Assembly: GCA_031548435.1 (NCBI GenBank)
Contig: JAVBRA010000007.1
Coordinates: forward strand, 1 to 64,000
Reading direction: 5' to 3'
DNA: 64,000 nt
From: JAVBRA01 sp031548435
GTDB taxonomy: Bacteria > Bacteroidota > Bacteroidia > Bacteroidales > Rikenellaceae
Shown: piece after piece, positions 6,632-14,804 of the stretch
Layout: every line of letters begins with the position of its first letter
How positions within the stretch are numbered: the stretch's first letter is position 1
Made by a program: the position numbers and the translations under genes
Notes under the pieces: generated by a model
Told to the model about the DNA's origin: nothing
The model's input: the letters and a program-made list of their open reading frames with translations, nothing else
Database searches by the model: none

Positions 6632-9600
6632 CTACGCTTTGTTTTCGTCGCCTTTCTTGATCATGTCGTATGCGATGGGCGTTGCCACGAACACCGACGA
6701 GAACGTCCCGATGGCAATCCCGAACATCAATCCGAAGATAAACCCACGGATCACCTCGCCGCCGAAGATGAAGATGGCCAGCAACACCACCAGTGTCGTT
6801 CCGGCCGTGTTGACCGTACGGGCCAGCGTGCTGTTGATGGCGTTGTTGATGTTCACATCGAGGTGGCGTTTGGGGTAGAGCGTCTTGTACTCGCGGATAC
6901 GGTCGAAGATCACCACCGTATCGTTGATCGAATACCCGATGATGGTCAGAATGGCCGCAATGAACGCCTGGTTGATCTCAAGGTTGAACGGCAACAGGCC
7001 GTAGAAGATCGAGAAGATACCGATGGTCAGCAGCGCATCGTGCGCCAGCGAGAGCACACCGCCCATGGCCCACTGCCACTTGCGGAAGCGGAGTGCGATG
7101 TAGAGGCCGATGGCGATAAGGCTGAAAATCACGGCAATGAACGAGTTGCGCGTGATGTCGCTCGCCACGCTCGGCCCCACCATGTCGGCACTCACGATCC
7201 CATAAGGATTGAGTTTGGTGGTGGCGAATTCATCCATCCGCAACGGGGTTTTGTAGAGCGGATTGAGCGATTCGAACAGGATGTTCTCGATTTCGCTCGA
7301 TACGTCGTCGCTGCGGTCGGCGATTTTGTACTTGGTTACGATGCGCATCTGCGACTGGCCCTGCAAAGTCCCGTACTGTTTCACTTCGGGAGCGTCGCCG
7401 AACGCCGGTTCAAGGGCGTCCCTGACCTGGGTCGCCGTCACTTCGTTGTCGAAACGCACCACATAGGTACGGCCGCCGGTAAAGTCCACCCCGAAGTTGA
7501 GCCCTTTGGTGGCAAGCGACGCAATGGTGACCACAAGCAGCACGATCGATACGATATAGGTGTATTTCCGGGCCTTGATGAAGTTGAATTTGGTGCCCGC
7601 CAGGAAGTTTTCAGTGAGTTTGGTCGAGAACTTGATGTTGCGTCCTTTCTCCAGGCGTCCCACAAATATCAGGCGGGTGATGAAGATCGAGGTGAAGAGC
7701 GAAGTGATGATACCGATCACCAACGTGGTTGCAAAACCCTGAACCGGACCCGTCCCGAATACGAACAGCACGATGCCGGTAATGAGCGTGGTGGCGTTTC
7801 CGTCGATGATGGCGCTCATGGCGTTCTTATACCCGTCCGTCACGGCCGACGACAGGGTTTTCCCGCCCTTGATCTCTTCCTTGATGCGTTCGTATATAAT
7901 GACGTTGGCGTCGACGGCCATACCCATCGTCAGCACGATCCCCGCGATACCGGGCAGGGTCAGCACCGCCCCGAACGAGACGAGGATGCCCAGCAGGAAG
8001 AACAGGTTGGTGATCAGCGCCACATTGGCAGCCAGACCGGCTCCGTTGTAGAAGAACAGCATGTAAATGAGCACCAGCACGAATGCCAGAGCGAACGACG
8101 ACAGACCGGCGTTGATCGACTCCTGTCCCAGCGACGGCCCTACGATATTTTCGCTTGTGATGTGGGCCGGAGCGGGCAGTTTACCCGAGTTAAGCACGTT
8201 GGCCAGGTCGGTGGCTTCGTTGATGGTGAAGTCGCCCGTGATCTGCGAGTGGCCGCCTTCGATGGCGTTCTGCACGTTGGGCGCCGAATAAACGTAGTCA
8301 TCGAGCACGATGGCAATGGCCTTGTCGATGTTGTCGGCCGTCATGCGGGCCCAGGTTCTTGCGCCGGCGGGGTTCATCACCATCGACACTTCGGCGCTGC
8401 CTCCCATCTGCGAATAGCGGCCCACGGCTTCAACCACGGCGCCGCCGTCGAGCGGGGCTTTGCCGTCTTTAGTGTTGGCCCGGATGGCGAACAATTCATA
8501 GTGCGTTTCCGAACCTTTGATCGGCTTCACGCCCCACAGCAACTTCAAATCGCGCGGAAGCATCGACTTGATCTGCGGCATGGCGAAGATCGCGTTCACG
8601 GCTGCCGTATCCGAAGAGGCCGCGATGCCGATGGCTGCCCCGTGTGAAAGAGCGCCGTTGCGGTCGGTGTGCGGGCTCAGTTTCGAGAACAGCGGAAACT
8701 CCTTGGCCATATCGGCGTTCGAGAGGTTTTCGGCATCCGGTGCGGCGGCGCCCTGTTCCAGTTCGCTGATAAGCGACGACCCGGCGGTGTCGGCCGGAGC
8801 TGTTTCCGCAACCGTTTCCGCAGCCGCTTCGGCAACCATCGCGGTGTCGGCCGGCGTCGATTTCATTTCCCTCAGGCGGGCGTTGACATCTTCGAGCATC
8901 GGATAGATCTCGGAATTGTCGTACGTTGCCCAGAATTCGAGCGAAGCGGTTCCTTGCAGCAGTTTACGCACGCGCTCAGGCTCCTTCACGCCCGGAAGTT
9001 CGACCAGAATGCGGCCCGAGTTTTCGAGGCGCTGCACGTTGGGCTGCGCCACGCCGAAGCGGTCGATACGGTTCTTGAGTACGTTGAATGAGTTGGAGAT
9101 GGCGCTTTCGGCCTCGGCTTTCAGGATGCCGATCACCTGCTGGTCGCTCATGTTGGGCGTCACCTTGTCTTTGAGCTCGTACGACAGGAACAGGCCGCTC
9201 AGCGGCTGGCCGGGCGCCACCTGGCTGTAAGCCTTGGCGAACAGGTCGATGAAGTTCTCGCGCGAGGTGGTCTGCTGTTGCCGCGCAATGGCCAGCGCCT
9301 TGTTCAGGTTTTCGTCGGCCGGATTGTTCGACAGCACTTTCACCACTTCTTCGGTCGAGATTTCGAGCATCACGTTCATCCCGCCCTTGAGGTCGAGTCC
9401 CAGGTTGATCTCTTTTTCCTTACACTGCTTGTAGGTGTATTTAACCAGTCCCAGATTATACACGACCTGATTCTTCATCGAATCGAGGTAGGCCGACTCC
9501 CTGTCGGGGTCGCCCTGGGCTGTTTTGGCCGCCGTGTTCTCGACGTGGCGGGTCACCAGCGTGAACGACAGCTGGTAGGCACAGGCGATCGCCAGTACGA

Positions 9601-9634
9601 TCACCAGTAGTTTTAGCGCTCCTTTGTTTTGCAT
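6632..9634 (-). CDS. secDF: Fused protein translocase subunit SecDF
   Basis: 1000-residue inner-membrane protein in which SecD and SecF are one chain, as usual in Bacteroidetes. It uses the proton motive force to complete SecYEG/SecA export. The SecD half has an N-terminal membrane helix, a large periplasmic domain interrupted by an Ala/Glu-rich insertion (about 265-320), and six helices. The SecF half starts near residue 690 with FVDFTGGRTY-like GVDFTGG and ends in another six-helix bundle containing the NDTVVIFDRIRE motif. The start at MQNKGALK is preferred because 16 weakly conserved residues precede it in the longer frame. A TACTTTTG promoter lies 77 bases upstream. Confidence 0.96.
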   Translation of the reverse strand: MQNKGALKLLVIVLAIACAYQLSFTLVTRHVENTAAKTAQGDPDRESAYLDSMKNQVVYNLGLVKYTYKQCKEKEINLGLDLKGGMNVMLEISTEEVVKVLSNNPADENLNKALAIARQQQTTSRENFIDLFAKAYSQVAPGQPLSGLFLSYELKDKVTPNMSDQQVIGILKAEAESAISNSFNVLKNRIDRFGVAQPNVQRLENSGRILVELPGVKEPERVRKLLQGTASLEFWATYDNSEIYPMLEDVNARLREMKSTPADTAMVAEAAAETVAETAPADTAGSSLISELEQGAAAPDAENLSNADMAKEFPLFSKLSPHTDRNGALSHGAAIGIAASSDTAAVNAIFAMPQIKSMLPRDLKLLWGVKPIKGSETHYELFAIRANTKDGKAPLDGGAVVEAVGRYSQMGGSAEVSMVMNPAGARTWARMTADNIDKAIAIVLDDYVYSAPNVQNAIEGGHSQITGDFTINEATDLANVLNSGKLPAPAHITSENIVGPSLGQESINAGLSSFALAFVLVLIYMLFFYNGAGLAANVALITNLFFLLGILVSFGAVLTLPGIAGIVLTMGMAVDANVIIYERIKEEIKGGKTLSSAVTDGYKNAMSAIIDGNATTLITGIVLFVFGTGPVQGFATTLVIGIITSLFTSIFITRLIFVGRLEKGRNIKFSTKLTENFLAGTKFNFIKARKYTYIVSIVLLVVTIASLATKGLNFGVDFTGGRTYVVRFDNEVTATQVRDALEPAFGDAPEVKQYGTLQGQSQMRIVTKYKIADRSDDVSSEIENILFESLNPLYKTPLRMDEFATTKLNPYGIVSADMVGPSVASDITRNSFIAVIFSLIAIGLYIALRFRKWQWAMGGVLSLAHDALLTIGIFSIFYGLLPFNLEINQAFIAAILTIIGYSINDTVVIFDRIREYKTLYPKRHLDVNINNAINSTLARTVNTAGTTLVVLLAIFIFGGEVIRGFIFGLMFGIAIGTFSSVFVATPIAYDMIKKGDENKA

Positions 9635-9710
9635 TGTATATAAATTATTTTGTTGTTTACTTCGGTGTTCAGTGCCGCGCAATGGCAGCGGGATACTTTA
9701 TTACAACTGG

Positions 9711-9718
9711 CAAAAGTA
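9711..9718 (-). promoter_or_regulatory. Promoter -7 element of secDF
   Basis: TACTTTTG on the minus strand fits TAnnTTTG. The remaining sequence up to 9854 shows only a weak plus-strand candidate (TTTG near 9807 and TATTCGCA near 9832) for the channel gene. Confidence 0.6.
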
Positions 9719-9854
9719 GTTTTTTTTCCCGAAAATAAAAACACCAGCTAAAAAAAGGGAGCCGTCCATGACAATTTTACCGGCCGGCGGTGAAGGAAAA
9801 GTTTGAAAATCCGGCGGAAATTAACGATATTCGCACAATAAAAACCGACCCGTT

Positions 9855-11147
9855 ATGACCGATTCGCTGACCGTGGCAGCCAGAACCGTGGCAGCCCAAG
9901 CCCTGCCCGCCGATACCCTGACAGCCGATAAATTCTGGATGGTGGAGCGGCTCGACGAAACGTTGGTGAAGGCGCACGTCCCGTTTTCGGGATTCATCAC
10001 CTTCCTGGCGGTCGTGGCCGCGCTTTATGTGATCCTGTACCTGCTCAACCTGCTGGGCAACCGCGTGATCCTGGCCGTTGTCAACCAGTTGGCAAAAAAG
10101 ACGAAAGCCCAGTTCGACGACTTCATGGTGCAGCGGGGATCGTTCAAGAGGGCGTTCGAACTGCTGCTGGCCATCATCACCAAGTCGCTAACCGAGACGT
10201 TTTTCGCCGGGTTCACGCAAGGCTACCTGAAATTCATGAATGTGGTGCTGGCCTGCGTCATCGCCCTGTGTTTCACCCGGTTGGCAACCAGCATCGTCAA
10301 TGTTGTCAGCGATGCGTACAACCTCAAGCCCCAATCCCGCGAGAAATCGATCAAGGGGTATATCCAGCTGACCAAAATCATGCTTTATATCCTGCTCGGG
10401 CTCACGATGATCACCATTATTTTCGGCATCAAGCCCACCACCATGCTGGCCGGATTGGCCACTTCGGCATTGGTGGTGTCGCTGGTGTTCAAGGACACGA
10501 TCCTGGGGTTCGTGGCCTCGATCCAGCTTTCGGCGCAGGACATGGTGCGGCCGGGCGACTGGATCGAAATCCCGTCCAAGGGGGTCGACGGCAACGTCAT
10601 CGACATTTCGATCAACACGGTCAAAGTGCAGAACTGGAACAAAACCATCGCCATGATCCCCATCTACTCGCTGGTTTCCGAGCCGTTCACCAACTGGCGC
10701 GGGATGCAGCAGGGCGAAGGGCGCCGCTTCCGCCGTCCGTTCCTGATCGACATCCACAGCGTCAGGTTCATCGAGCGGGGCGATATCGACCGCTTCGGCA
10801 GAAACGGGCATGTGGCGCCGCTGTTCGACGACATGGTGCGGATCTTCGACCAGTCGAACGAAAGCGGGACGCTGACCAACCTGGGCGTTTTCCGCGCCTA
10901 CATCGAGGCGTTCCTGTTCAGGAACAAAACCGTCAACAACACCCAGCCGCTGTCGGTGCGCTATCTGCCGCAGGACGAAAACGGAGTGACGATCGAGCTC
11001 TACGGGTTCTCGTACGAGAAAGACTTCATTCCCTTCGAGCGGGCCGTGGGCGACATCGTGGAGCATATCATCGCCATCTCGGGCGTGTTCGGCATCCGGA
11101 TCTACCAACGGACTTCGGATCAGGGAGGCAAACTCAGCGGCAATTAG
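9855..11147 (+). CDS. MscS-family mechanosensitive channel (YbdG-like)
   Basis: 430-residue inner-membrane protein. Several membrane helices fill residues about 45-190, and the pore-lining/beta-domain signature follows: GLATSALVVSLVFKDTILGF, then PGDWIEIPSKGVDGNVIDIS. The NWRGMQQGEGRRFRR segment after the beta domain is typical of the YbdG branch rather than MscS itself. Members open on membrane tension and release solutes on osmotic downshift. The next gene starts 4 bases after the stop, so the two are probably co-transcribed. Confidence 0.9.
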   Translation: MTDSLTVAARTVAAQALPADTLTADKFWMVERLDETLVKAHVPFSGFITFLAVVAALYVILYLLNLLGNRVILAVVNQLAKKTKAQFDDFMVQRGSFKRAFELLLAIITKSLTETFFAGFTQGYLKFMNVVLACVIALCFTRLATSIVNVVSDAYNLKPQSREKSIKGYIQLTKIMLYILLGLTMITIIFGIKPTTMLAGLATSALVVSLVFKDTILGFVASIQLSAQDMVRPGDWIEIPSKGVDGNVIDISINTVKVQNWNKTIAMIPIYSLVSEPFTNWRGMQQGEGRRFRRPFLIDIHSVRFIERGDIDRFGRNGHVAPLFDDMVRIFDQSNESGTLTNLGVFRAYIEAFLFRNKTVNNTQPLSVRYLPQDENGVTIELYGFSYEKDFIPFERAVGDIVEHIIAISGVFGIRIYQRTSDQGGKLSGN

Positions 11148-11151
11148 CGGC

Positions 11152-11952
11152 ATGAAAAACTACGAGGAAATTTGCAGGGAGATGTGCGACGTGGCCCGCA
11201 AGGCTGGAGCGTATATCGCGCACCAGCGGCTCCATTTCTCGCGCGGGATGATCGAGGTGAAGGGAAGCCAGAACTTCGTGTCGTATGTCGACAAGGGAGC
11301 CGAACAGATAATCATCGAGGGGCTCGAAAAGGTGCTGCCCGGCTGCGGGTTCATCACCGAGGAGGAGGGCGCCCGGGACGCGGGGCAGACCTATAAATGG
11401 ATCGTCGATCCGCTGGACGGCACCACCAACTTCATCCACGGGGCTCCGCCCTATTGCGTCAGCATCGCGCTCTACGACAGCGGGACGAAAGAAACGGTGG
11501 CCGGCGTGGTGTTCGAGGTGACGATGGACGAATGCTTCTACGCATGGAAAGATTCGGCCGCCTATATGAACGGCCGCGAAATATCGGTGTCGCCGGTGGA
11601 CAAACTCTGCGACGCGTTGGTGGCGGTAGGGTTCGCCTATGACATCGAAGACAAGCTCGACGCGCTGATGGCCCAGATGAAACACTTTCTGATCCACACC
11701 AACGGGGTACGGCGCATCGGGGCGGCGGCCGCCGTGCTGGCCTATGTGGCCTGCGGACGGTTCGACGCATTTGCCCAGATCCGGCTCGCGCCGTGGGACG
11801 TGGCCGCCGGGGCGTTCATTGTCCGGCGGGCGGGCGGCGTGGTGACCGACTTTTCAGGCGGGGGCGATTATGTTTTCGGGGGCCGGATCGTTGCAGCCAC
11901 CCCGCCCCTGTACGACGAATTCAAAAAAATCGCGGCCGATGGTCAGATTTAA
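11152..11952 (+). CDS. Inositol monophosphatase-family enzyme
   Basis: 266-residue Mg2+-dependent phosphatase of the SuhB/IMPase superfamily. It has metal-site motif EEEG (about 64-67), WIVDPLDGTTNF (83-94) and the C-terminal WDVAAGAFIVRRAGG. The true substrate could be inositol phosphate, a sugar phosphate or another small phosphate ester; the sequence does not decide. Its 3' end overlaps the next gene by 14 bases, implying translational coupling with a lipid acyltransferase. Confidence 0.92.
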   Translation: MKNYEEICREMCDVARKAGAYIAHQRLHFSRGMIEVKGSQNFVSYVDKGAEQIIIEGLEKVLPGCGFITEEEGARDAGQTYKWIVDPLDGTTNFIHGAPPYCVSIALYDSGTKETVAGVVFEVTMDECFYAWKDSAAYMNGREISVSPVDKLCDALVAVGFAYDIEDKLDALMAQMKHFLIHTNGVRRIGAAAAVLAYVACGRFDAFAQIRLAPWDVAAGAFIVRRAGGVVTDFSGGGDYVFGGRIVAATPPLYDEFKKIAADGQI

Positions 11953-12817
11953 ATACGGAATGTTGCTGCTGCTTGGCAAACTCACGGGCTGGCTGCCGCT
12001 AAGGGTGCGGTTCGCGCTGGGCACGGGGCTCTACGGACTGTTGTACCATGTGGTGAAATACCGCCGCGCCGTTGTCCGCAAGAACCTGACCGAATCGTTC
12101 CCGGATAAAGGCACGGGCGAAATCGCGGCCATCGAGCGCCGCTTCTACCGCACGCTGGCCGACCTGTTCATCGACACGATGGCCATCGCCTCGATGCGGG
12201 AGAAAGAGATCCGCGCACGCATGGATTTTCCACACGCGGCAGACTTCGAGGCCGCACTGCCCGCCGCATCGATGCTCAGCCTGATGGGGCACGTCGGATC
12301 GTGGGAACTGACCTCGGGCTATCCGTTGTTCTCGGACAAGAACGTGCTGGCCGTGTACCATCCGCTGCAAAGCAAGGCTTCCGACCGTTATTTCTGCCAC
12401 GTCCGCAGCCGCTTCGGGTCGCACCCGGTGCCGATGAAAGGGGTGACGCGCGCCGTGGCCGACAGCATTCGGAAGAACGAGCCGATTGCCGTGGCCCTGA
12501 TCGCCGACCAGAACCCCACCTCGAAGGGGGCCATGGGGTGGTTTCCGTTCCTGGGACGCGACACGGCGTTTTTCACCGGGGCCGAACGCATTGCCCTCAA
12601 ATACCACCTGCCCGTGGCACTCCTGCGCATAAAGGAGACCCGGCGGGGATACTACCAGGCGCGACATGAACTGATCTACGACCCGTCCGAACAGGTGCCC
12701 GATGGAGAGATCACGCGCCGTTACGTGGCCGCGCTGGAGGAAATGATCGTCGAATCGCCCCACCTGTGGCTCTGGTCGCACAAACGATGGAAACTCAAGA
12801 AAAAGCCGCAGCAATGA
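11939..12817 (+). CDS. Lipid A biosynthesis-type acyltransferase (LpxL/HtrB family)
   Basis: 292-residue membrane-associated acyltransferase. LpxL/HtrB enzymes transfer an acyl chain from acyl-ACP to Kdo-lipid A. The catalytic H-x4-E motif is visible as GHVGSWE. A conserved Arg/Lys-rich end follows, with HLWLWSHKRWK. One hydrophobic helix lies near the N terminus. It starts inside the end of the phosphatase gene and ends with an ATGA overlap into the glycosyltransferase, so the three form a tight envelope-linked operon. The acyl donor and exact lipid acceptor cannot be told. Confidence 0.9.
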   Translation: MVRFKYGMLLLLGKLTGWLPLRVRFALGTGLYGLLYHVVKYRRAVVRKNLTESFPDKGTGEIAAIERRFYRTLADLFIDTMAIASMREKEIRARMDFPHAADFEAALPAASMLSLMGHVGSWELTSGYPLFSDKNVLAVYHPLQSKASDRYFCHVRSRFGSHPVPMKGVTRAVADSIRKNEPIAVALIADQNPTSKGAMGWFPFLGRDTAFFTGAERIALKYHLPVALLRIKETRRGYYQARHELIYDPSEQVPDGEITRRYVAALEEMIVESPHLWLWSHKRWKLKKKPQQ

Positions 12818-13824
12818 AACTCTCGGTGGTGATACTCAACTGGAACGGGCGGAAGCACCTCGAAAAGTTCCTTCCCTCGGTGACGGCGCATTCGGCCTCG
12901 GAAGGGATCGAGGTGGTGGTGGCCGACAACAACTCGGCCGACGACTCGGTGCAATTCGTGGCAAATGTTTTTCCCGGGGTCGGGCTTCTGACTTTCGACA
13001 GCAACTACGGCTATGCCGGAGGCTACAACCGGGTGGCCGGGGCCGTCGGGGCGGAGTACGTCATGATGCTCAACTCGGACGTGGAGGTGACGCCCGGATG
13101 GCTCGACCCGCTGGTGGCGCTGATGGACGCGCGGCCCGACGTTGCGGCCGTCATGCCCAAGATCCGCTCTTACGCCGACAGATCGATGTTCGAATACGCC
13201 GGGGCAAGCGGAGGCTTCATCGACAGGCTGGGATTCCCTTTCTGCCGCGGGCGTATTTTATCGGAATGCGAAAAGGACAACGGGCAATATGACGACCCGC
13301 GCGAAATATTCTGGGCTTCGGGAGCGGCATTGCTGGTGCGGCGGCGCGATTTTCTGGACTGCGGCGGATTCGACGAAGACTTTTTCGCCCACATGGAAGA
13401 GATCGACCTGTGCTGGAGGCTCCGTTCGTCGGGCCGCCGGGTGATGGTCGAGCCCTCATCGGTGGTATACCACGTCGGCGGGGGAACGCTCGAAGCCGGA
13501 TCGCCCCGCAAAACCTACCTCAACTACCGCAACAACATCGCCATGCTGGTTAAGAACCTGTCGGGGCTGTCGCTGGCGCCGGTGTTGCTGTGCCGCGTCT
13601 GCGCCGACACGGCGTCCGCGTTCGTGTACCTTGTGAAAGGCCGGCCCCGGCTCGCCGGAGTGGTGTTCAAAGCCTATGGGAGTGTGGCCCGGCATCTGGG
13701 GTTGTGGCTGCGCAAACGCCGCACGGTTCAACGGGCGCGGAAGCGATCGCCGGGGGCCATTTATAACGGCAGCATCGTGTTGCGCTTTTTTCTGGGAAAA
13801 CGGACGTTCGGGAAATTGTTATAA
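12814..13824 (+). CDS. Family 2 glycosyltransferase (rhamnosyltransferase-like)
   Basis: 336-residue GT-A enzyme. The N-terminal nucleotide-sugar fold reads VVILNWNGRKHL, DNNSADDS and LNSDVEVTPGW. The acceptor-side motif is ASGAALLVRRRDF, then FDEDFFAHMEEIDLCWRLRSSG. A short hydrophobic segment lies at about 265-290. This pattern is typical of transferases acting on cell-surface polysaccharide or lipopolysaccharide cores. The start at MKLSVV overlaps the acyltransferase stop by ATGA; a start 27 bases earlier is possible. The donor sugar is not predictable. Confidence 0.9.
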   Translation: MKLSVVILNWNGRKHLEKFLPSVTAHSASEGIEVVVADNNSADDSVQFVANVFPGVGLLTFDSNYGYAGGYNRVAGAVGAEYVMMLNSDVEVTPGWLDPLVALMDARPDVAAVMPKIRSYADRSMFEYAGASGGFIDRLGFPFCRGRILSECEKDNGQYDDPREIFWASGAALLVRRRDFLDCGGFDEDFFAHMEEIDLCWRLRSSGRRVMVEPSSVVYHVGGGTLEAGSPRKTYLNYRNNIAMLVKNLSGLSLAPVLLCRVCADTASAFVYLVKGRPRLAGVVFKAYGSVARHLGLWLRKRRTVQRARKRSPGAIYNGSIVLRFFLGKRTFGKLL

Positions 13825-14181
13825 CCGTTCGGCAATGTTGCCATAACACGAAAAACAGGCTGCCTTTGCCCCTTTTCGTCTTTCTCACATCATGCCTGCG
13901 GGGCGAGGAGCACATCACCGGGAGGGGTGCCCTTCCCCTTTTTCGTCCTTCTTACATCATGGAACCCGTCATTCTGAAGCACTTCTCCTGGCGTTTGTCA
14001 TCAGAAGCCTTTACGCACCCGGCAACGATCGGAACCGGAATACCCCGTGGCTCTCTCTCCGGCATAACGAAGCGCACGAAAGCACTTTTAAAATCAGGAG
14101 CCCCTTTACCGCATTTCAGGATGACAGTACCCCGCAAACACCACCGTGCGGACAAACAACCCGACCCCGAGAGTATGGCCC
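13825..14181. repeat. Intergenic region with GTCATTCTGA-bounded element and an imperfect direct repeat
   Basis: No gene is supported in these 357 bases, which separate convergent genes. A 26-base segment starting CCCCTTTTCGTC (13869-13894) recurs imperfectly at 13935-13961. Next comes an element bounded by GTCATTCTGA (13968-13977) and TCAGGATGAC (14116-14125), which are inverted copies with one mismatch. Lone TCAGGATGACA or TCAGAATGACA ends also occur at about 22013 and 35287, suggesting a dispersed family. Confidence 0.5.
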
Positions 14182-14802
14182 TTATCTGAAGTCAGACACC
14201 TCGACCCCCGGGTGCTTCTTCTTATCGAACACAAACGTATTTTTGTCCGTAGCTACGTTCGGCGTCAGGCGCACCACCTGCAGGCTGATGTCGCTCTCGC
14301 CCTCGGGCCGGATGACAATGGACGACGGCAGCCGGTCTTCACCCAGCATCACCACCAGTTTGTAGGCCATCGGCCCCCGGACGGGTTTCAGTTCGATGAT
14401 GTCGTACTTTTTGCCGCCGACGGTCCGCTCGCCCGCACTGGCCGAGACGAACTCCTTGCTGTCGAAAGCGAACAGTTTGGCAGGGTTGGTGAGGACGCTA
14501 CCGGCGTCGGCGTTGTTTTCGATGATCACCTCGTTGTCCTCTTTATTATAGGTATAGACCGCCTTGCCGTCGCACGAAATCTCGGCGTCGGGCAGGTCGA
14601 GGAAGAATTTGTCGCCCTCGGCAATCAGCACCGCCCGATCCAGCCCCGTGGCGCCGTCGTACAGCACGGTCATTTCCACCTTGTAGTTTTTATAGCCCGA
14701 CAGCCTGGACGACATCTCTTTAAGCAGCGCCTCCGACTTCGTGTCCGCATGGGCGCTGAAGGCCGCAAGCAGGAGCATCGGTATCAAACCCGTTTTTTTC
14801 AT
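14182..14802 (-). CDS. LolA-like periplasmic outer-membrane lipoprotein carrier
   Basis: 206-residue protein with a clear signal peptide (MKKTGLIPMLLLAAFSAHA). The rest is a LolA-type half-barrel: a leading helix with SRLSGYKNYKVEMTV, a run of strands ending KFFLDLPDAEISCDGKAVYTYN, then ELKPVRGPMAYKLVVML. LolA carries lipoproteins from the LolCDE complex to the outer membrane. It starts 2 bases after the ftsK stop codon, the arrangement often seen in Bacteroidetes. Carrier function is inferred from fold and context. Confidence 0.85.
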   Translation of the reverse strand: MKKTGLIPMLLLAAFSAHADTKSEALLKEMSSRLSGYKNYKVEMTVLYDGATGLDRAVLIAEGDKFFLDLPDAEISCDGKAVYTYNKEDNEVIIENNADAGSVLTNPAKLFAFDSKEFVSASAGERTVGGKKYDIIELKPVRGPMAYKLVVMLGEDRLPSSIVIRPEGESDISLQVVRLTPNVATDKNTFVFDKKKHPGVEVSDFR

Positions 14803-14804
14803 CG

